In this document: piece by piece, positions 1 through 9,222 of the stretch
Layout: each line of letters begins with the position of its first letter
Position numbering within the stretch: position 1 is the stretch's first letter
Source of the DNA: Allobosea sp. Leaf344
GTDB taxonomy: Bacteria > Pseudomonadota > Alphaproteobacteria > Rhizobiales > Beijerinckiaceae
Direction: 5' to 3'
Assembly: GCF_001426225.1 (NCBI RefSeq)
Contig: NZ_LMRT01000009.1
Location: forward strand, 115,256 to 179,255
Length of the DNA: 64,000 nucleotides
Translations under genes and position numbers: made by a program
The notes under the pieces: model-generated
The model's database searches: none
Told to the model about the DNA's origin: nothing
What the model saw: the letters and a program-made list of their open reading frames with translations, nothing else

Positions 1-188
1 CGCAGGTTCAGGCGGGATTCCTCGACGAAGCGGCTGGGATAGCGGCGCCCGGCATGCGGGACATCGACCAGGACGGGGACGATGTGCAGCGCCGGCTGAT
101 ACAGGGTGAAGGGCCGTTCGATCGCGGCGACGACCGTTTCCTGGCCGTGGGACGCGTCGGGCGGATGGGGGCTGGGCTGCTCGTTCAT
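1..188 (-). CDS. N-formylglutamate amidohydrolase family protein (partial, 5' end only)
   Basis: Only the first 62 codons are in the window; the gene runs off the left edge. Translation from ATG at 188 gives a polar leader, then LVDVPHAGRRYP at about residues 40-51 and FVEESRLNL. This resembles the N-terminal 'PH-G' strand of N-formylglutamate amidohydrolases, which release formate and glutamate from N-formylglutamate in histidine degradation. The family assignment rests on about 60 residues, so the substrate is uncertain. It is divergent from cpdR. A second, complete member of the same superfamily lies near 15 kb and is clearly different in sequence. Confidence 0.6.
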   Translation of the reverse strand, partial: MNEQPSPHPPDASHGQETVVAAIERPFTLYQPALHIVPVLVDVPHAGRRYPSRFVEESRLNL

Positions 189-445
189 CGGCTTCGACTG
201 AAGCACACTATCGGGCCGGGGTTAAGCACGTCCGCGCTTTCCAGAACGGAACCGGGATTCACGCGTTGTTTACCATGTGCATGCCTTATAGAACGACGAG
301 GTTCCAACCGCCCGCATGGCCGGATAACCGTGCCCATGCCGGCCTGGATCAGGGCTGATATGCCAGACGACCGCCACGCCGGGAGCGCTTGTTTCAGCGC
401 CGACCGGCGCATGACAGGCCTTACGGGGACGGATACAAGCAGGCC

Positions 446-805
446 ATGACGAAGATTTTGCTCGCCGAAGACGACAACGACATGCGCCGCTTCCTGGTCA
501 AGGCCCTGCAGAATGCGGGCTATGACGTCGCATCCTTCGATAATGGGCTCTCCGCCTATAACCGGCTGCGCGAGGAGCCCTTCGAGCTGCTGCTCACCGA
601 CATCGTCATGCCGGAGATGGATGGCATCGAGCTGGCGCGCCGCGCCACCGAGCTCGATCCGGACATCAAGGTGATGTTCATCACCGGCTTCGCGGCGGTG
701 GCCCTGAACCCGGATTCCCAGACGCCGAAGGATGCGAAGGTGCTCTCCAAGCCGTTCCACCTGCGCGAACTGGTCAATGAGGTCGAGAAACTCCTCGCCG
801 CCTGA
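446..805 (+). CDS. cpdR: Single-domain response regulator CpdR
   Basis: A 119-residue protein that is only a receiver domain. In Caulobacter, unphosphorylated CpdR localises ClpXP to the pole and primes degradation of cell-cycle substrates; phosphorylation comes through the CckA-ChpT relay. The acidic pocket LLAEDDND lies at residues 5-12, the phosphoacceptor Asp52 sits in LLLTDIVMPEMDG, and the conserved lysine is in the later SKPFH motif. There is no output domain, as expected. The start is ATG 446 rather than the upstream in-frame ATG 389, because the family begins M-x-K-I-L-L-A-E-D-D and the 19 extra residues are not protein-like. The length matches CpdR proteins of 118-120 residues. Confidence 0.95.
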   Translation: MTKILLAEDDNDMRRFLVKALQNAGYDVASFDNGLSAYNRLREEPFELLLTDIVMPEMDGIELARRATELDPDIKVMFITGFAAVALNPDSQTPKDAKVLSKPFHLRELVNEVEKLLAA

Positions 806-946
806 GGCTGTTCTCCGGCTCCGTATTTTGATGGCGAAGCGCCTTGCAAGCCGGAGCCCAAGCGGCTATAGCCCCTCACCTCGCAACATGAATGGGCCGC
901 AAAGCCCGGCCATGTTTCCGTCGGCCGCAGCGCAAGCGGTGGCACC

Positions 947-1021
<75 letters not shown>

Positions 1022-1027
1022 TTTTTG

Positions 1028-1062
1028 AAAGGCCCCGCAGCTCGCCGAGCTGCGGGGCCTTT
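1028..1062 (+). terminator. Intrinsic terminator behind tRNA-Val
   Basis: A perfect 16-bp inverted repeat, AAAGGCCCCGCAGCTC / GAGCTGCGGGGCCTTT, with a 3-nt GCC loop begins 6 nt after the tRNA CCA end. The 3' arm itself ends in TTT. The A-rich upstream side could let it work in both directions. Confidence 0.85.
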
Positions 1063-1247
1063 CGCATTTGGACTGAACCCGCATAGACCGGCTCCGCCGC
1101 CCGACGGCGACGCGGCGTGCCGTTACGCGGAGAGTATGATGGAACTCCTCCAGTCCTGAGCTATGGCTTTGGCTCGATTCCCCACCCCGCCGCCCGCCCG
1201 TACGTTCCGGGCCTGGTCGGGGTGACCGCCGAGACGGAAAGACCGCC

Positions 1248-1565
1248 ATGGAGACCAAGCGACCGGCGCTTCCACGCGGGCGTCCGCGCACGATCACCCG
1301 CGAACGCATCGCCAATGCGGGCATCGCGCTGGGGTTGCCCAAAATCACCATCGTCGGGATCGCCGCAAAACTCGGCATCAGCCATATGGCGCTCTACAGC
1401 ACGTGCCGAGTCGTTCAGGGTCCTGGCGCGGCAATGGGCGTGGCAGCCCGATCGGCTCGGGCCGAGCCGCGATGGCAGGCCAGCATGCCGGCTCAGGGCC
1501 TGCTCGCCCGACGGCCCATCCAAGATGCAACGCCGTTCTGCCTCGCGGCTCCCGCGTCGCTTTAG
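1248..1565 (+). pseudogene. TetR-family regulator remnant (N-terminal HTH only, probable frameshift)
   Basis: The 105-residue frame starts with RGRPRTITRERIANAGIALG, then a helix-turn-helix ending GIAAKLGISHMALY at about residues 35-50, which is the TetR DNA-binding domain. After that point the frame turns into low-complexity sequence with no ligand-binding domain, where TetR proteins normally reach about 190-220 residues. Near position 1400 another frame reads AESFRVLARQWAWQPDRLG, which looks more like the start of a TetR core, so a frameshift is likely. Even that frame degenerates quickly, so the rest seems lost. The remnant ends against the stop of the convergent ABC ATPase gene. I infer a decayed gene; an undamaged short HTH protein is a less likely alternative. 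Confidence 0.6.
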
Positions 1566-3196
1566 GCCTGGCCGGCGGCCGCGGCGAGGTCCCGGCTCAG
1601 CCCGAAACCCTGCCCCGGGATCGAGGCGAGCAGCGCCTTCGTATAGGGATGCTGCGGCTGGCCGAAAACCTGGCCGATCGGCCCGGTCTCGACCACCTCG
1701 CCATTCTTCATCACAGCCACGAGATCGCAGACCTGCGCCGCGACGCGCAGATCATGGGTGATGAAGACGATCGAGATTCCCAGCCGTTGGCGCAGCTCGG
1801 CGAGCAGCGCGAGCACCTGCGCCTGCACCGAGACGTCGAGCGCCGACACCGGCTCGTCCGCCACCAGCACATCGGGCTCCAGCGCCAGGGCCCGGGCCAG
1901 GCCGATGCGCTGGCGCTGCCCGCCGGAAAATTCGTGCGGGTAGCGATCGGTCGCGGCGGGATCGAGCCCGACCAGGGCGAACAGCTCCGCCGCCCGCGCC
2001 AGCGCCTGGCTGCGGGCCATGCCATGCACGATCAGCCCCTGGGCGACCAGCTCGCCCGCCTTGCGCCGCGGGTTGAGCGAGGCGAAGGGGTCCTGGAAGA
2101 CCATCTGGATATTCCGGGTCTCGGCGCGCATTTCGGCCCGCGTCAGCCCCGCGAGATCGCGGCCGTTCAGGCGGATCTCGCCGCCATCGGGGTCGATCAG
2201 CCGCACCAGGCAGCGGGCCAGCGTCGATTTTCCGGAGCCGGATTCGCCGACGATGCCGAGCGTCGCGCCGCGCGGCAGCACCAGCGAGACATCCTTCACC
2301 GCATGGGTGACGCGCTGGCCGCGGCCCAGAAAACCGCCTGTGCGATAAGTCTTGGAGACATGCGCCATCGTCAGGATCGGCTCGCTCGCCAGCGGCCGCG
2401 GCGGCGGCGCCTTCAGCGGCGGCACGGCGGCGATGAGCTGCCGCGTATAGGCGTGCTGCGGCGCGTTCAGCACCGCATCGGCGCTGCCCGTCTCCACCAC
2501 CCGGCCCTGGCTCATCACCGCGACCCGGTCGGCGATCTCCGCCACCACGCCGAAATCATGGGTGATGAACAGCACGGCCGTTCCCTTGCGCCGCTGCAGA
2601 TCGCGGATCAGCGTCAGGATCTGCGCCTGCGTCGTGACGTCGAGCGCCGTCGTCGGCTCGTCGGCGATCAGCAGGCGCGGGTCCAGGGCCAGCGCCATGG
2701 CGATCATCGCGCGCTGGCGCTGCCCGCCCGAGAGCTCGTGCGGATAGGCCTTGGCCGCCTTCTCCGGCTCGGGGATGTTCACCTCGGCGAGCAGCGCCAG
2801 CACCCGCGCGCCGATCTCCGCGCGCGAGAGCCGGGTATGGGTCTCGAACATCTCGCCGATCTGGTCGCCGATGCTGCGCAGCGGGTTCAGCGCCGTCATC
2901 GGCTCCTGGAAGATCATCGCGATGCCGGCGCCGCGCACCTTGCGCATCTCCGCCTCGCTGATCCCGGCGAGATCGCGGCCCTCGAACAGGATGCGCCCCG
3001 CCGCGATCGTCACGCCCTGCGGCAGCAGCCGCATGATCGCATTGGCGGTCATCGATTTGCCGGAGCCGGATTCGCCGACGACGCAGAGGATCTCCCCGGC
3101 CGCGACCGACAGCGAGACCTCCTCCATCGCATGGGGCCGGTCGGCGCCTTCGGGCAGGCTGACGCTGACGCTCTCGAGGGTGAGGATCGGCTTCAT
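1562..3196 (-). CDS. Dipeptide/oligopeptide-type ABC transporter, fused dual ATP-binding protein (DppD-DppF)
   Basis: A 544-residue cytoplasmic protein with two complete ABC ATPase domains that drive the permease pair encoded upstream. Domain 1 has Walker A GESGSGKS at residues 41-48, the signature LSGGQRQR and Walker B LLIADEP. Domain 2 repeats this with [16 protein letters not shown] and VLVADEP. Each ends with the oligopeptide-ATPase tail (HAYTRQL and [13 protein letters not shown]). Start ATG 3196 overlaps the stop of the upstream permease gene; the longer frame is that permease's coding strand out of frame. It is the last gene of a five-gene minus-strand operon. The substrate cannot be told from the ATPase. 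Confidence 0.93.
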   Translation of the reverse strand: MKPILTLESVSVSLPEGADRPHAMEEVSLSVAAGEILCVVGESGSGKSMTANAIMRLLPQGVTIAAGRILFEGRDLAGISEAEMRKVRGAGIAMIFQEPMTALNPLRSIGDQIGEMFETHTRLSRAEIGARVLALLAEVNIPEPEKAAKAYPHELSGGQRQRAMIAMALALDPRLLIADEPTTALDVTTQAQILTLIRDLQRRKGTAVLFITHDFGVVAEIADRVAVMSQGRVVETGSADAVLNAPQHAYTRQLIAAVPPLKAPPPRPLASEPILTMAHVSKTYRTGGFLGRGQRVTHAVKDVSLVLPRGATLGIVGESGSGKSTLARCLVRLIDPDGGEIRLNGRDLAGLTRAEMRAETRNIQMVFQDPFASLNPRRKAGELVAQGLIVHGMARSQALARAAELFALVGLDPAATDRYPHEFSGGQRQRIGLARALALEPDVLVADEPVSALDVSVQAQVLALLAELRQRLGISIVFITHDLRVAAQVCDLVAVMKNGEVVETGPIGQVFGQPQHPYTKALLASIPGQGFGLSRDLAAAAGQA

Positions 3197-4023
3197 CGGC
3201 CCTTCAGCCTCGGATTGAGCGCGTCGTTCAGCCCCTGCCCGACGAGCGAGACGGCGAGCACGGTGATCAGGATCGCCACGCCGGGGATCGCCGAGACATA
3301 CCATTGCACCCGCAGCACATCCCGGCCGATGCCGATCAGATTGCCCCAGGATGCGACATTCGGGTCCGACAGCTTCAGGAAGGCCAGCGCGCTCTCCAGC
3401 AGGATGGCGATGGCCATCACGACGCTGGCATAGACGATGACCGGCGGCAGCGCATTGGGCAGGATCTCGCCGAAGATCAGCTTCGCGTCGCGCAGCCCGA
3501 GCGTACGCCCGGCCTGGACGAATTCGCGGCTGCGCAGGCTCAGGAACTCGGCCCGGGTCAGCCGCGCGGAAGCCGGCCAGGAGACGATCCCGATCGCGAC
3601 CGTCACCGTCGCCAGCGTCGAGCCGAACACCGCCACCAGCACCAGGAGCAGCAGGAAGTTCGGCAGCGTCTGGAAGGCCTCGGTCACGCGCATCAGCAGC
3701 GTGTCGACCCAGCCGCCATAATAGCCCGCCAACGCCCCGACCGTGATGCCGATCAGGATCGAGATGGTCGTCGCCACCAGGCCGATCAGCAGCGAGATGC
3801 GGGCTCCGTGGAAGATCTGCGCGGCGATGTCGCGGCCGGAATTGTCGGTTCCGAGCGGAAAGCGCGGGTTCTCGAGCGGCCAGAGCAGCGGCCGCCCCGC
3901 CAGCGCCAGCGGATCGCGCGGATAGAGCCAGCCGGCGCTGATCGCCGCGGCCAGGACCAGGAGCAGCAGCAGCAGGCCGATCACCGCGGATGGGCTGCGC
4001 AGATAGAGCCTCAGCACCTGCAT
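3193..4023 (-). CDS. Dipeptide/oligopeptide ABC transporter permease, DppC type
   Basis: A 276-residue inner-membrane permease of the DppC/OppC group. It has an N-terminal membrane segment at about residues 13-33, the periplasmic stretch RFPLGTDNSGRDIAAQIFHGAR typical of DppC, then further hydrophobic segments. The cytoplasmic coupling loop reads SREFVQAGRTLGLRDAKLIFGEILPN, the EAA motif that contacts the ATPase. It starts 3 bp after the DppB-like gene and overlaps the ATPase gene by 4 bp, so the three are translationally coupled. Confidence 0.92.
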   Translation of the reverse strand: MQVLRLYLRSPSAVIGLLLLLLVLAAAISAGWLYPRDPLALAGRPLLWPLENPRFPLGTDNSGRDIAAQIFHGARISLLIGLVATTISILIGITVGALAGYYGGWVDTLLMRVTEAFQTLPNFLLLLVLVAVFGSTLATVTVAIGIVSWPASARLTRAEFLSLRSREFVQAGRTLGLRDAKLIFGEILPNALPPVIVYASVVMAIAILLESALAFLKLSDPNVASWGNLIGIGRDVLRVQWYVSAIPGVAILITVLAVSLVGQGLNDALNPRLKGR

Positions 4024-4026
4024 CGC

Positions 4027-5004
4027 TCAGCTCCCCGTGGTGATGCGCGGATCGAGCCGCGCATAGAGCAGGTCGACGATGAAATTGACGATGATGACCA
4101 GCAGCGCCGACATGAAGACGATGCCGAGCAGCGTGTTGAGATCGCGCTGCACCACCGATTCATAGGCGAGGCGGCCGAGCCCCGGCAGCGAGAACACGCT
4201 CTCCACCACCACCGATCCGCCCAGCATCGTCCCGGCCTGCAGGCCGATCAGCGTCACCATCGGCAGCAGCGCGTTGCGCAGCACGTGCTTGACCACCACC
4301 CGCGTCTCGTCGAGCCCCTTGGCGCGCGCCGTGCGCACGAAATCCAGGTTCAGCACCTCCAGCATCGAGCCGCGCATGATCCTGAGATAGATCGCGAGGT
4401 AGAACAGGCCGAGCGTCAGCGTCGGCAGCAGCAGATGCCGGGCGATGTCGAGCGTCCGGCTCAGCCCGCTGCGGCTCACCGTGATGTCCTCGAAGCCGCC
4501 CGCCGGCAGCCATTGCAGCCTGATCGCGAAGACGACGATCGCCATCAGCCCGAACCAGAAGGTCGGCATCGCATAGAAGATCAGTCCGAGCGTCGAGATC
4601 AGCGTATCCTGCCAGCGATTGACCCGGCGCGCCGCCAGCACGCCGAAGACGATGCCGAAGAAGAAGGCGAAGGAGAGCGAGGCCGTCATCAGCAGGATCG
4701 TGGCCGGCAGCCGCTCCAGGATCACGGTCGCGACCGGCTTGCCGTAGATCGCGGAGAAGCCGAGGTCGAAGCGCACCAGCCGCCAGAGATAATTGGCGAG
4801 CTGCGCCCCGACCGAGAGGTCGAGCCCGTAGAATTCGCGCAGCTGTTTCGCGGTCGCGGCATCGCCGCCGCCCATCTGCGCCATCATCGCGTCGACCGTG
4901 TCGCCCGGCGCGAGCTGGAGCAGCAGGAACACCCCGATCAGGATCAGGAACAGGGTCGGGATCGAGGCGGCGAGCCGCCGCCCCGCCAGGGCTAGGACGC
5001 GCAT
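4027..5004 (-). CDS. Dipeptide/oligopeptide ABC transporter permease, DppB type
   Basis: A 325-residue inner-membrane permease. The family N-terminus is clear: RRLAASIPTLFLILIGVFLL, then LAPGDTVDAMMAQMGG, followed by the usual insert ending in FYGLDLSVGAQLANYL. The EAA loop reads DFVRTARAKGLDETRVVVKHVLRNA. The C-terminus ends VDLLYARLDPRI, as in DppB proteins. It pairs with the adjacent DppC-type permease to form the channel. The gap to the upstream binding-protein gene is about 80 bp. Confidence 0.92.
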   Translation of the reverse strand: MRVLALAGRRLAASIPTLFLILIGVFLLLQLAPGDTVDAMMAQMGGGDAATAKQLREFYGLDLSVGAQLANYLWRLVRFDLGFSAIYGKPVATVILERLPATILLMTASLSFAFFFGIVFGVLAARRVNRWQDTLISTLGLIFYAMPTFWFGLMAIVVFAIRLQWLPAGGFEDITVSRSGLSRTLDIARHLLLPTLTLGLFYLAIYLRIMRGSMLEVLNLDFVRTARAKGLDETRVVVKHVLRNALLPMVTLIGLQAGTMLGGSVVVESVFSLPGLGRLAYESVVQRDLNTLLGIVFMSALLVIIVNFIVDLLYARLDPRITTGS

Positions 5005-5083
5005 CGCAGAGCCGGCCGCACGGGTGAAGACATCGTCACGAGATTTCGTCCTGCCTTGTCACGAGCCGCGGCCGCCTCCCCGC

Positions 5084-6688
5084 TCATTCGGCCAACCACA
5101 GATCGTGCCAGGAGGCGGAGCCCCAGCGCGGCGTGTTCGAGTGATTGCGGGCCTTGGCGCTGATCGCGGTGAGGAAGATCTGCTCGATCGGCGTCCAGAT
5201 CGGCAATTCGCTGTTCGCCCGCCGCACGAAGTCGCCATAGAGCGCCTTGCGCTTGGCGGCATCGACCTCGGTCGCGGCATCGTCGATGATCTTGTCCATC
5301 GTCTCGTCGGTCCAGCCCCATTGATTGGTCCAGGGCGCGCCCACCGGCTGGCCGGACCGGTACCAGACCGTGGTCGAGACGGCCGGATCGTTGCGATACT
5401 GGTGCCAGCCCGAGGCCAGGTCGAAATTATGATCGGCATAGACCGACTTCAGGAAGCCGCCGCCATCATTGCGGACGATCTCGATCCTGATCCCGACTTC
5501 GGCGAGCGATTGCTGGATGAAGGTGGCGAAGAGCGAGATATCCTCGCCCCAGGGCGCCGGCAGGAGCCGCAGGGTGAAGCGCGTGCCGCCGGCGCCGGGC
5601 TTGAACCCGGCCTCGTCCAGCAGCTTGATCGCCACCGCCTTGTCATAGGGATATTGCGGGCCGTTGTCGGCGGGATAGAAATCGGTCGAGACCGAAGGGA
5701 TCGGCCCGGTGCCGCGCTTGGCGAAATCGCCGAGGAAATTCTCGATGAAGAAGGGGATGTTGAGCGCATGCGCGATGGCGCGGCGCACCCTGATATCCGC
5801 GAGCTCCTTGCGCCGGAAGTTGAACTCGATCGTGTTGGTGCGGGCATTGCCTTCATTGCCCTTGGTCGAGACGATGAAGCGCGGATCCTTGCCGAGCCGC
5901 GCGAGGTCGGAGATCGTCAGCCCCGAGAACGGGCTGTAATGGATCTGCCCGGCCTCCATCTGCGCGGCGGCGGCCGAGCGGTCGGTCACCACCCGCCAGA
6001 CGATCCGGTCGAGATAGGGCGCGTTCGGCCGCCAGTAATTGGTGTTGCGGTCGGCGATGACGTATTGGCCGCGCTCATATTGCACGAATTTGAACGGGCC
6101 CGTCCCGACCGGCGCCAGATTGACCGGGTTCTGCCGGATATCGCCCTTGCCCTCGTAGAGATGGCGCGGCGAGATGTAGCCGAGATCCGGCAGGGCGCGC
6201 AGCAGCAGGGGCAGCGGCATCGGCCGCTCATAGCGGAAGATCGCGGTGTGCGGGTCGGGCGTATCGACCGCGGTGAGGAAGAGCTGCAGGGTCGATCCGT
6301 AGTTCAGGATCTTCTTCCACATCTCCATCGCGGTGAACTGCACATCGGCCGAGGTGAAGTCCTTGCCGTCATGCCAGGTCACGCCCTTGCGCAGCTTGAA
6401 GGTGACGGTCTTGCCGTCCGGCGTCGCCTCCCAGCTTTCCGCCAGCACGCCGACGGTGTTGCCGGCGGAAGCGAGATCGACGAGCTGCTCCTGGATCTTG
6501 CCGCCGATGATGTAGACGCCGGTCGAGGCCTGCAGGCTCGGGTTCAGCTGGCGCTGCTCCGCCCCGTAATGCACGGTGAAGACGCCGCCCTTGCGCGGCG
6601 TCTCCTGCGCGAAGGAGCGCTGGGGGAAGAGGACGTTGGAGGCGATGGCGGCGCTGGTCAGCAGCGCGGCGCGGCGGGTCATGTCCAT
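5084..6688 (-). CDS. ABC transporter substrate-binding protein, family 5 (peptide/nickel/opine type)
   Basis: A 534-residue periplasmic receptor for the ABC importer. The signal MTRRAALLTSAAIASNVLF has a twin-arginine motif at residues 5-6, suggesting Tat or Sec export, with cleavage near SFAQ. The mature part carries family-5 landmarks: LNPSLQASTGVY, LAESWEATPDGKTVTFKLRKGVTWHDG, VGTGPFKF, and IRVRRAIAHALN. Start ATG 6688 is chosen because AAGGAG lies 6 nt upstream; the longer frame only adds Pro/Arg-rich out-of-family sequence. It lies 28 bp after a VOC protein gene. Possible substrates include peptides, opines or glutathione; the sequence does not decide. Confidence 0.92.
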   Translation of the reverse strand: MDMTRRAALLTSAAIASNVLFPQRSFAQETPRKGGVFTVHYGAEQRQLNPSLQASTGVYIIGGKIQEQLVDLASAGNTVGVLAESWEATPDGKTVTFKLRKGVTWHDGKDFTSADVQFTAMEMWKKILNYGSTLQLFLTAVDTPDPHTAIFRYERPMPLPLLLRALPDLGYISPRHLYEGKGDIRQNPVNLAPVGTGPFKFVQYERGQYVIADRNTNYWRPNAPYLDRIVWRVVTDRSAAAAQMEAGQIHYSPFSGLTISDLARLGKDPRFIVSTKGNEGNARTNTIEFNFRRKELADIRVRRAIAHALNIPFFIENFLGDFAKRGTGPIPSVSTDFYPADNGPQYPYDKAVAIKLLDEAGFKPGAGGTRFTLRLLPAPWGEDISLFATFIQQSLAEVGIRIEIVRNDGGGFLKSVYADHNFDLASGWHQYRNDPAVSTTVWYRSGQPVGAPWTNQWGWTDETMDKIIDDAATEVDAAKRKALYGDFVRRANSELPIWTPIEQIFLTAISAKARNHSNTPRWGSASWHDLWLAE

Positions 6689-6716
6689 GGCAGTCTCCTT
6701 GCTGGGTCGCGCTGGC

Positions 6717-7574
6717 TCAGGCGGTCTGGGGAATGAAGCTGACGATGATGCCGTTGGCCGCATGGGCCGGGGCGCTGACGGCCGCGCCATGCGACACGCC
6801 GGTCGCGGCCAGGGCCCGGCCGGCGGCCGCGATGTCCGAGGTCGCCAGCACCAGAGCCACCGCCCCCTCCGGCGCCGCGCCCTGGCGCACCGCGTCGGGA
6901 TAGCGCCTGGCGAAGCCGGCTGCGTCGTAGAACAGGAAATCGGCGCGGGTGCCGCCCGATGCGACGCGATGCGCGTCGCCTTCGGCCATGGCAGGCCGGT
7001 CGATCAGCCGGCCGAGCTGCGCCGCCGCCGCCGCGGGATCGCCGGTCAGCACCTCGATGCGCAGGATGCGCTGCGTGCCGTTGGCATGCCTCTGCCAGGC
7101 GGGCACCCAGACCGCGTCGCGGGTCAGATGCTCGCAGGCGAAGATGCGGATGCCGCCCGGCGCCTGGTCCAGCGGCCAGCGGAAGACGTTGAAGCGCGCT
7201 TCGCCGACGGCGCCGCCCGGCAGATCGACGGGGCGCCCGAAATGCACCGGCCCATCCGCGTCGAAGCCCTGTGCCTGCACCTCCTTGGCGCCGGCGGCCG
7301 CATCGTCGGTGGTGAAGGCGATGCGCTCCACCCCCTCGCGCTGGCGCAGGAAATCGCGCATCGGCTTGTTGTGCTCCGTCTCGGCGAGGATGCCGAGCAG
7401 CTCCACATAATCCTCGCCGAACATGATCGTGTAATTGCCGGAGCCGAGATGCGGCGAATGCGTGCCGCGAGGCGAAACGGTGAAGCCGAGCCGGCGCCAG
7501 GTCTCGGCGGAGGCGTCGAGATCGCGCACCGTGACCATCACATGATCGACGCCGAGGACATGTTTGAGCGGCAT
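6717..7574 (-). CDS. VOC-family protein (glyoxalase-like domain)
   Basis: A 285-residue cytoplasmic protein of the vicinal oxygen chelate fold. The N-terminal motif GVDHVMVTVRDLDASAETW supplies the first metal-ligand histidine and the beta-alpha start. EDYVELLGI carries a likely acidic ligand, and a second VOC-like half follows (RILRIEVLTGDP near residue 170). The arrangement resembles the 'glyoxalase-like domain' family of about 280 residues rather than GloA. It is the first gene of the ABC importer operon, which suggests that it modifies or isomerises the imported compound. The reaction is unknown. Confidence 0.8.
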   Translation of the reverse strand: MPLKHVLGVDHVMVTVRDLDASAETWRRLGFTVSPRGTHSPHLGSGNYTIMFGEDYVELLGILAETEHNKPMRDFLRQREGVERIAFTTDDAAAGAKEVQAQGFDADGPVHFGRPVDLPGGAVGEARFNVFRWPLDQAPGGIRIFACEHLTRDAVWVPAWQRHANGTQRILRIEVLTGDPAAAAAQLGRLIDRPAMAEGDAHRVASGGTRADFLFYDAAGFARRYPDAVRQGAAPEGAVALVLATSDIAAAGRALAATGVSHGAAVSAPAHAANGIIVSFIPQTA

Positions 7575-7893
7575 GGCGGTTCCCTCATCGGGGCGATCCG
7601 GCTCCGCTTCGGGGCCGGTGCCTCAGGCTAAGCGATCTCCCGGCGGAGACAACCGCCTGGAAATTGCGGCCGCCAAGCAAGCACGCTGAGAAAATGATTT
7701 CAAGAGAATGGCGGCATCTCTCGTATATCAGAATATTTTGCTGCCGCAGGCTCCAGAATGAGTAACAATCACTCCCTTCATCGCGATCTGGCGCAATCTG
7801 TCGCTTGTCAACCGGCCGGCCTCCGATGCACGATGCAAATCATCGGCCACAGCCTGCCGCGTGGCCTGTCCGAGACCGTCGAGGCCTTCACCG
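7575..7893. promoter_or_regulatory. Divergent intergenic region between VOC/ABC operon and FAD oxidoreductase, with a small palindrome
   Basis: These 319 bp hold no convincing gene. The middle is clearly more AT-rich than the surroundings. At 7725-7736 lies ATATCAGAATAT, a perfect 4-bp-arm palindrome with a 4-nt spacer. Just before it, AGAGA...TCTCT (about 7702-7721) forms a second short inverted repeat. A shared operator for both divergent units is plausible, but no regulator gene is adjacent and the promoter elements are not certain. Confidence 0.35.
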
Positions 7894-9222
7894 ATGAGCG
7901 ACCCGTCCAGCGTCACCTGGCCGCCCTCCCTCTGGGCTGCGACCGCGCCCCCGGGCCCGGAGCTGCCGAGCCTGTCCGGCGACGTCCAGGCCGATGTCGT
8001 GGTCATCGGCGGCGGCTTCACCGGCCTGTCCACCGCCATCCACCTGCGCGAAGCGGGCAGCGAGGTGGTGGTGATCGAGGCGGCCGAGCCCGGCTGGGGC
8101 GCCTCGGGTCGCAATAACGGCCAGGTCATCCCGACGCTGGCCGGCCATGATCCCTCGGCGATGGTGAAGCGGCATGGCGAGGCAGGCGAACGCTTCAACG
8201 CGTTGCTGCGCGATTCCGCCCAATATCTCTTCGAGACGATCCGCAAATACGACATCGCCGCGGAGGCCGAGCAGGCGGGCTGGGTCCAGCCGGTGCATTC
8301 GCCGGGGCGGTTCAGGCTGGCGGAGAAGCGTGTGCGCGAATGGTCGGCGATCGGTGCCCCGGTCGAGCTGCTCGACCGCCAGGCGACGGCGCAGATGCTG
8401 GGCAGCGAAGCCTGGTTCGGCGGCTTCTGGAACCGGACCGGCGGCCATATCAACCCGCTCGCTTTGACGCGCGGGCTGGCGAAGACCGCGCTCGGGCTCG
8501 GCGCCGCGATCTATGCACGCTCCCCGGCACGCTCGATGACGCATGAAAACGGCCGCTGGAACGTGAAGACGCCGGCCGGCCGGGTGACGGCCCGCGCGCT
8601 GGTGCTCGCGACCAATGCCTATACCGGGGAATTCGAGCCGGGCCTGGCGCCGGAGGTGGCCAGCGAGGTCATCCCGGTCCTGTCCTGGCAGATGGCGACG
8701 CAGCCGATCAGCGACAATATCGCCAAGACGATCATTCCCGGCCGCCAGGCTATGTCCGATACGCATCGCGAGCTGTATTTCGCCCGCTGGGACGCCCGCA
8801 ACCGCCTGGTCACCGGCGGCGCCGCGGTGTTTCCGGGAGCGGGCGGCGCCAATCTGCGCCCCGCCGTCGCCGAGCGTCTCAAGCGGCTCTGGCCGCAGCT
8901 CGGCGAGATCGGCTTCGACTATGTCTGGTCGGGCTATATCGGCATGACGCCGGATAATCTCCTGCAGCCGCAGGTGCCGGGCTATCCCCGGATCCACCGG
9001 CTGGGGCCGGACGCCTATGGCTGGGTCGGCTGCAATGGCAGGGCCGTGGCCCTGTCCGTCTCGCTCGGTCGCGAATTGGCGCGCGCCACGCAGGGCGCCG
9101 CCATCGAGACGTTGGGCCTGCCGCTCTCGGAGCCGAGGCCGCAGCCGCTGCGCGGTCTGGTCAGGCGGATCGCGCCGCTGGCGCTACCGCTTTATCGGCG
9201 GCTGGACGCCGCCGAGATCTGA
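7894..9222 (+). CDS. FAD-dependent oxidoreductase (DAO/GlyOX/PuuB-like)
   Basis: A 442-residue flavoprotein of the D-amino-acid/amine oxidase group. The dinucleotide motif ADVVVIGGGFTGLSTAIHL lies at residues 33-51, with GGGFTG at 39-44, and is followed by VVVIEAAEPGWGASGRNNGQV, the flavin-binding strand with the conserved SGRN. Near the C-terminus YIGMTPDNLLQPQVPGYPRI and GWVGCNGRAVALS match the second FAD segment of this family. Likely substrates are secondary amines, N-methyl amino acids or gamma-glutamylated amines. Start ATG 7894 precedes MSDPSSVTWPPSLW, typical of the family. It is divergent from the VOC/ABC operon, so it may oxidise the imported compound. Its stop abuts that of the convergent lipoprotein gene. 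Confidence 0.88.
   Translation: MSDPSSVTWPPSLWAATAPPGPELPSLSGDVQADVVVIGGGFTGLSTAIHLREAGSEVVVIEAAEPGWGASGRNNGQVIPTLAGHDPSAMVKRHGEAGERFNALLRDSAQYLFETIRKYDIAAEAEQAGWVQPVHSPGRFRLAEKRVREWSAIGAPVELLDRQATAQMLGSEAWFGGFWNRTGGHINPLALTRGLAKTALGLGAAIYARSPARSMTHENGRWNVKTPAGRVTARALVLATNAYTGEFEPGLAPEVASEVIPVLSWQMATQPISDNIAKTIIPGRQAMSDTHRELYFARWDARNRLVTGGAAVFPGAGGANLRPAVAERLKRLWPQLGEIGFDYVWSGYIGMTPDNLLQPQVPGYPRIHRLGPDAYGWVGCNGRAVALSVSLGRELARATQGAAIETLGLPLSEPRPQPLRGLVRRIAPLALPLYRRLDAAEI

Noticed and set aside
806..946. GGCTCCG...CGGAGCC inverted repeat downstream of cpdR
   Set aside because: The arms are only about 7 bp with a loop near 30 nt and no T-tract, so a terminator is not supported.
4898..6736. 612-residue plus-strand open frame
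   Set aside because: It is antisense to the ABC binding protein, whose signal, family motifs and ribosome-binding site are clear. The plus-strand product is Arg/Gly/Asp-rich with no domain, a usual effect of high GC.
7758..8117. 119-residue ORF overlapping the start of the FAD oxidoreductase
   Set aside because: Most of it is out of frame with the oxidoreductase, and the product has no domain. The real gene starts at 7894.
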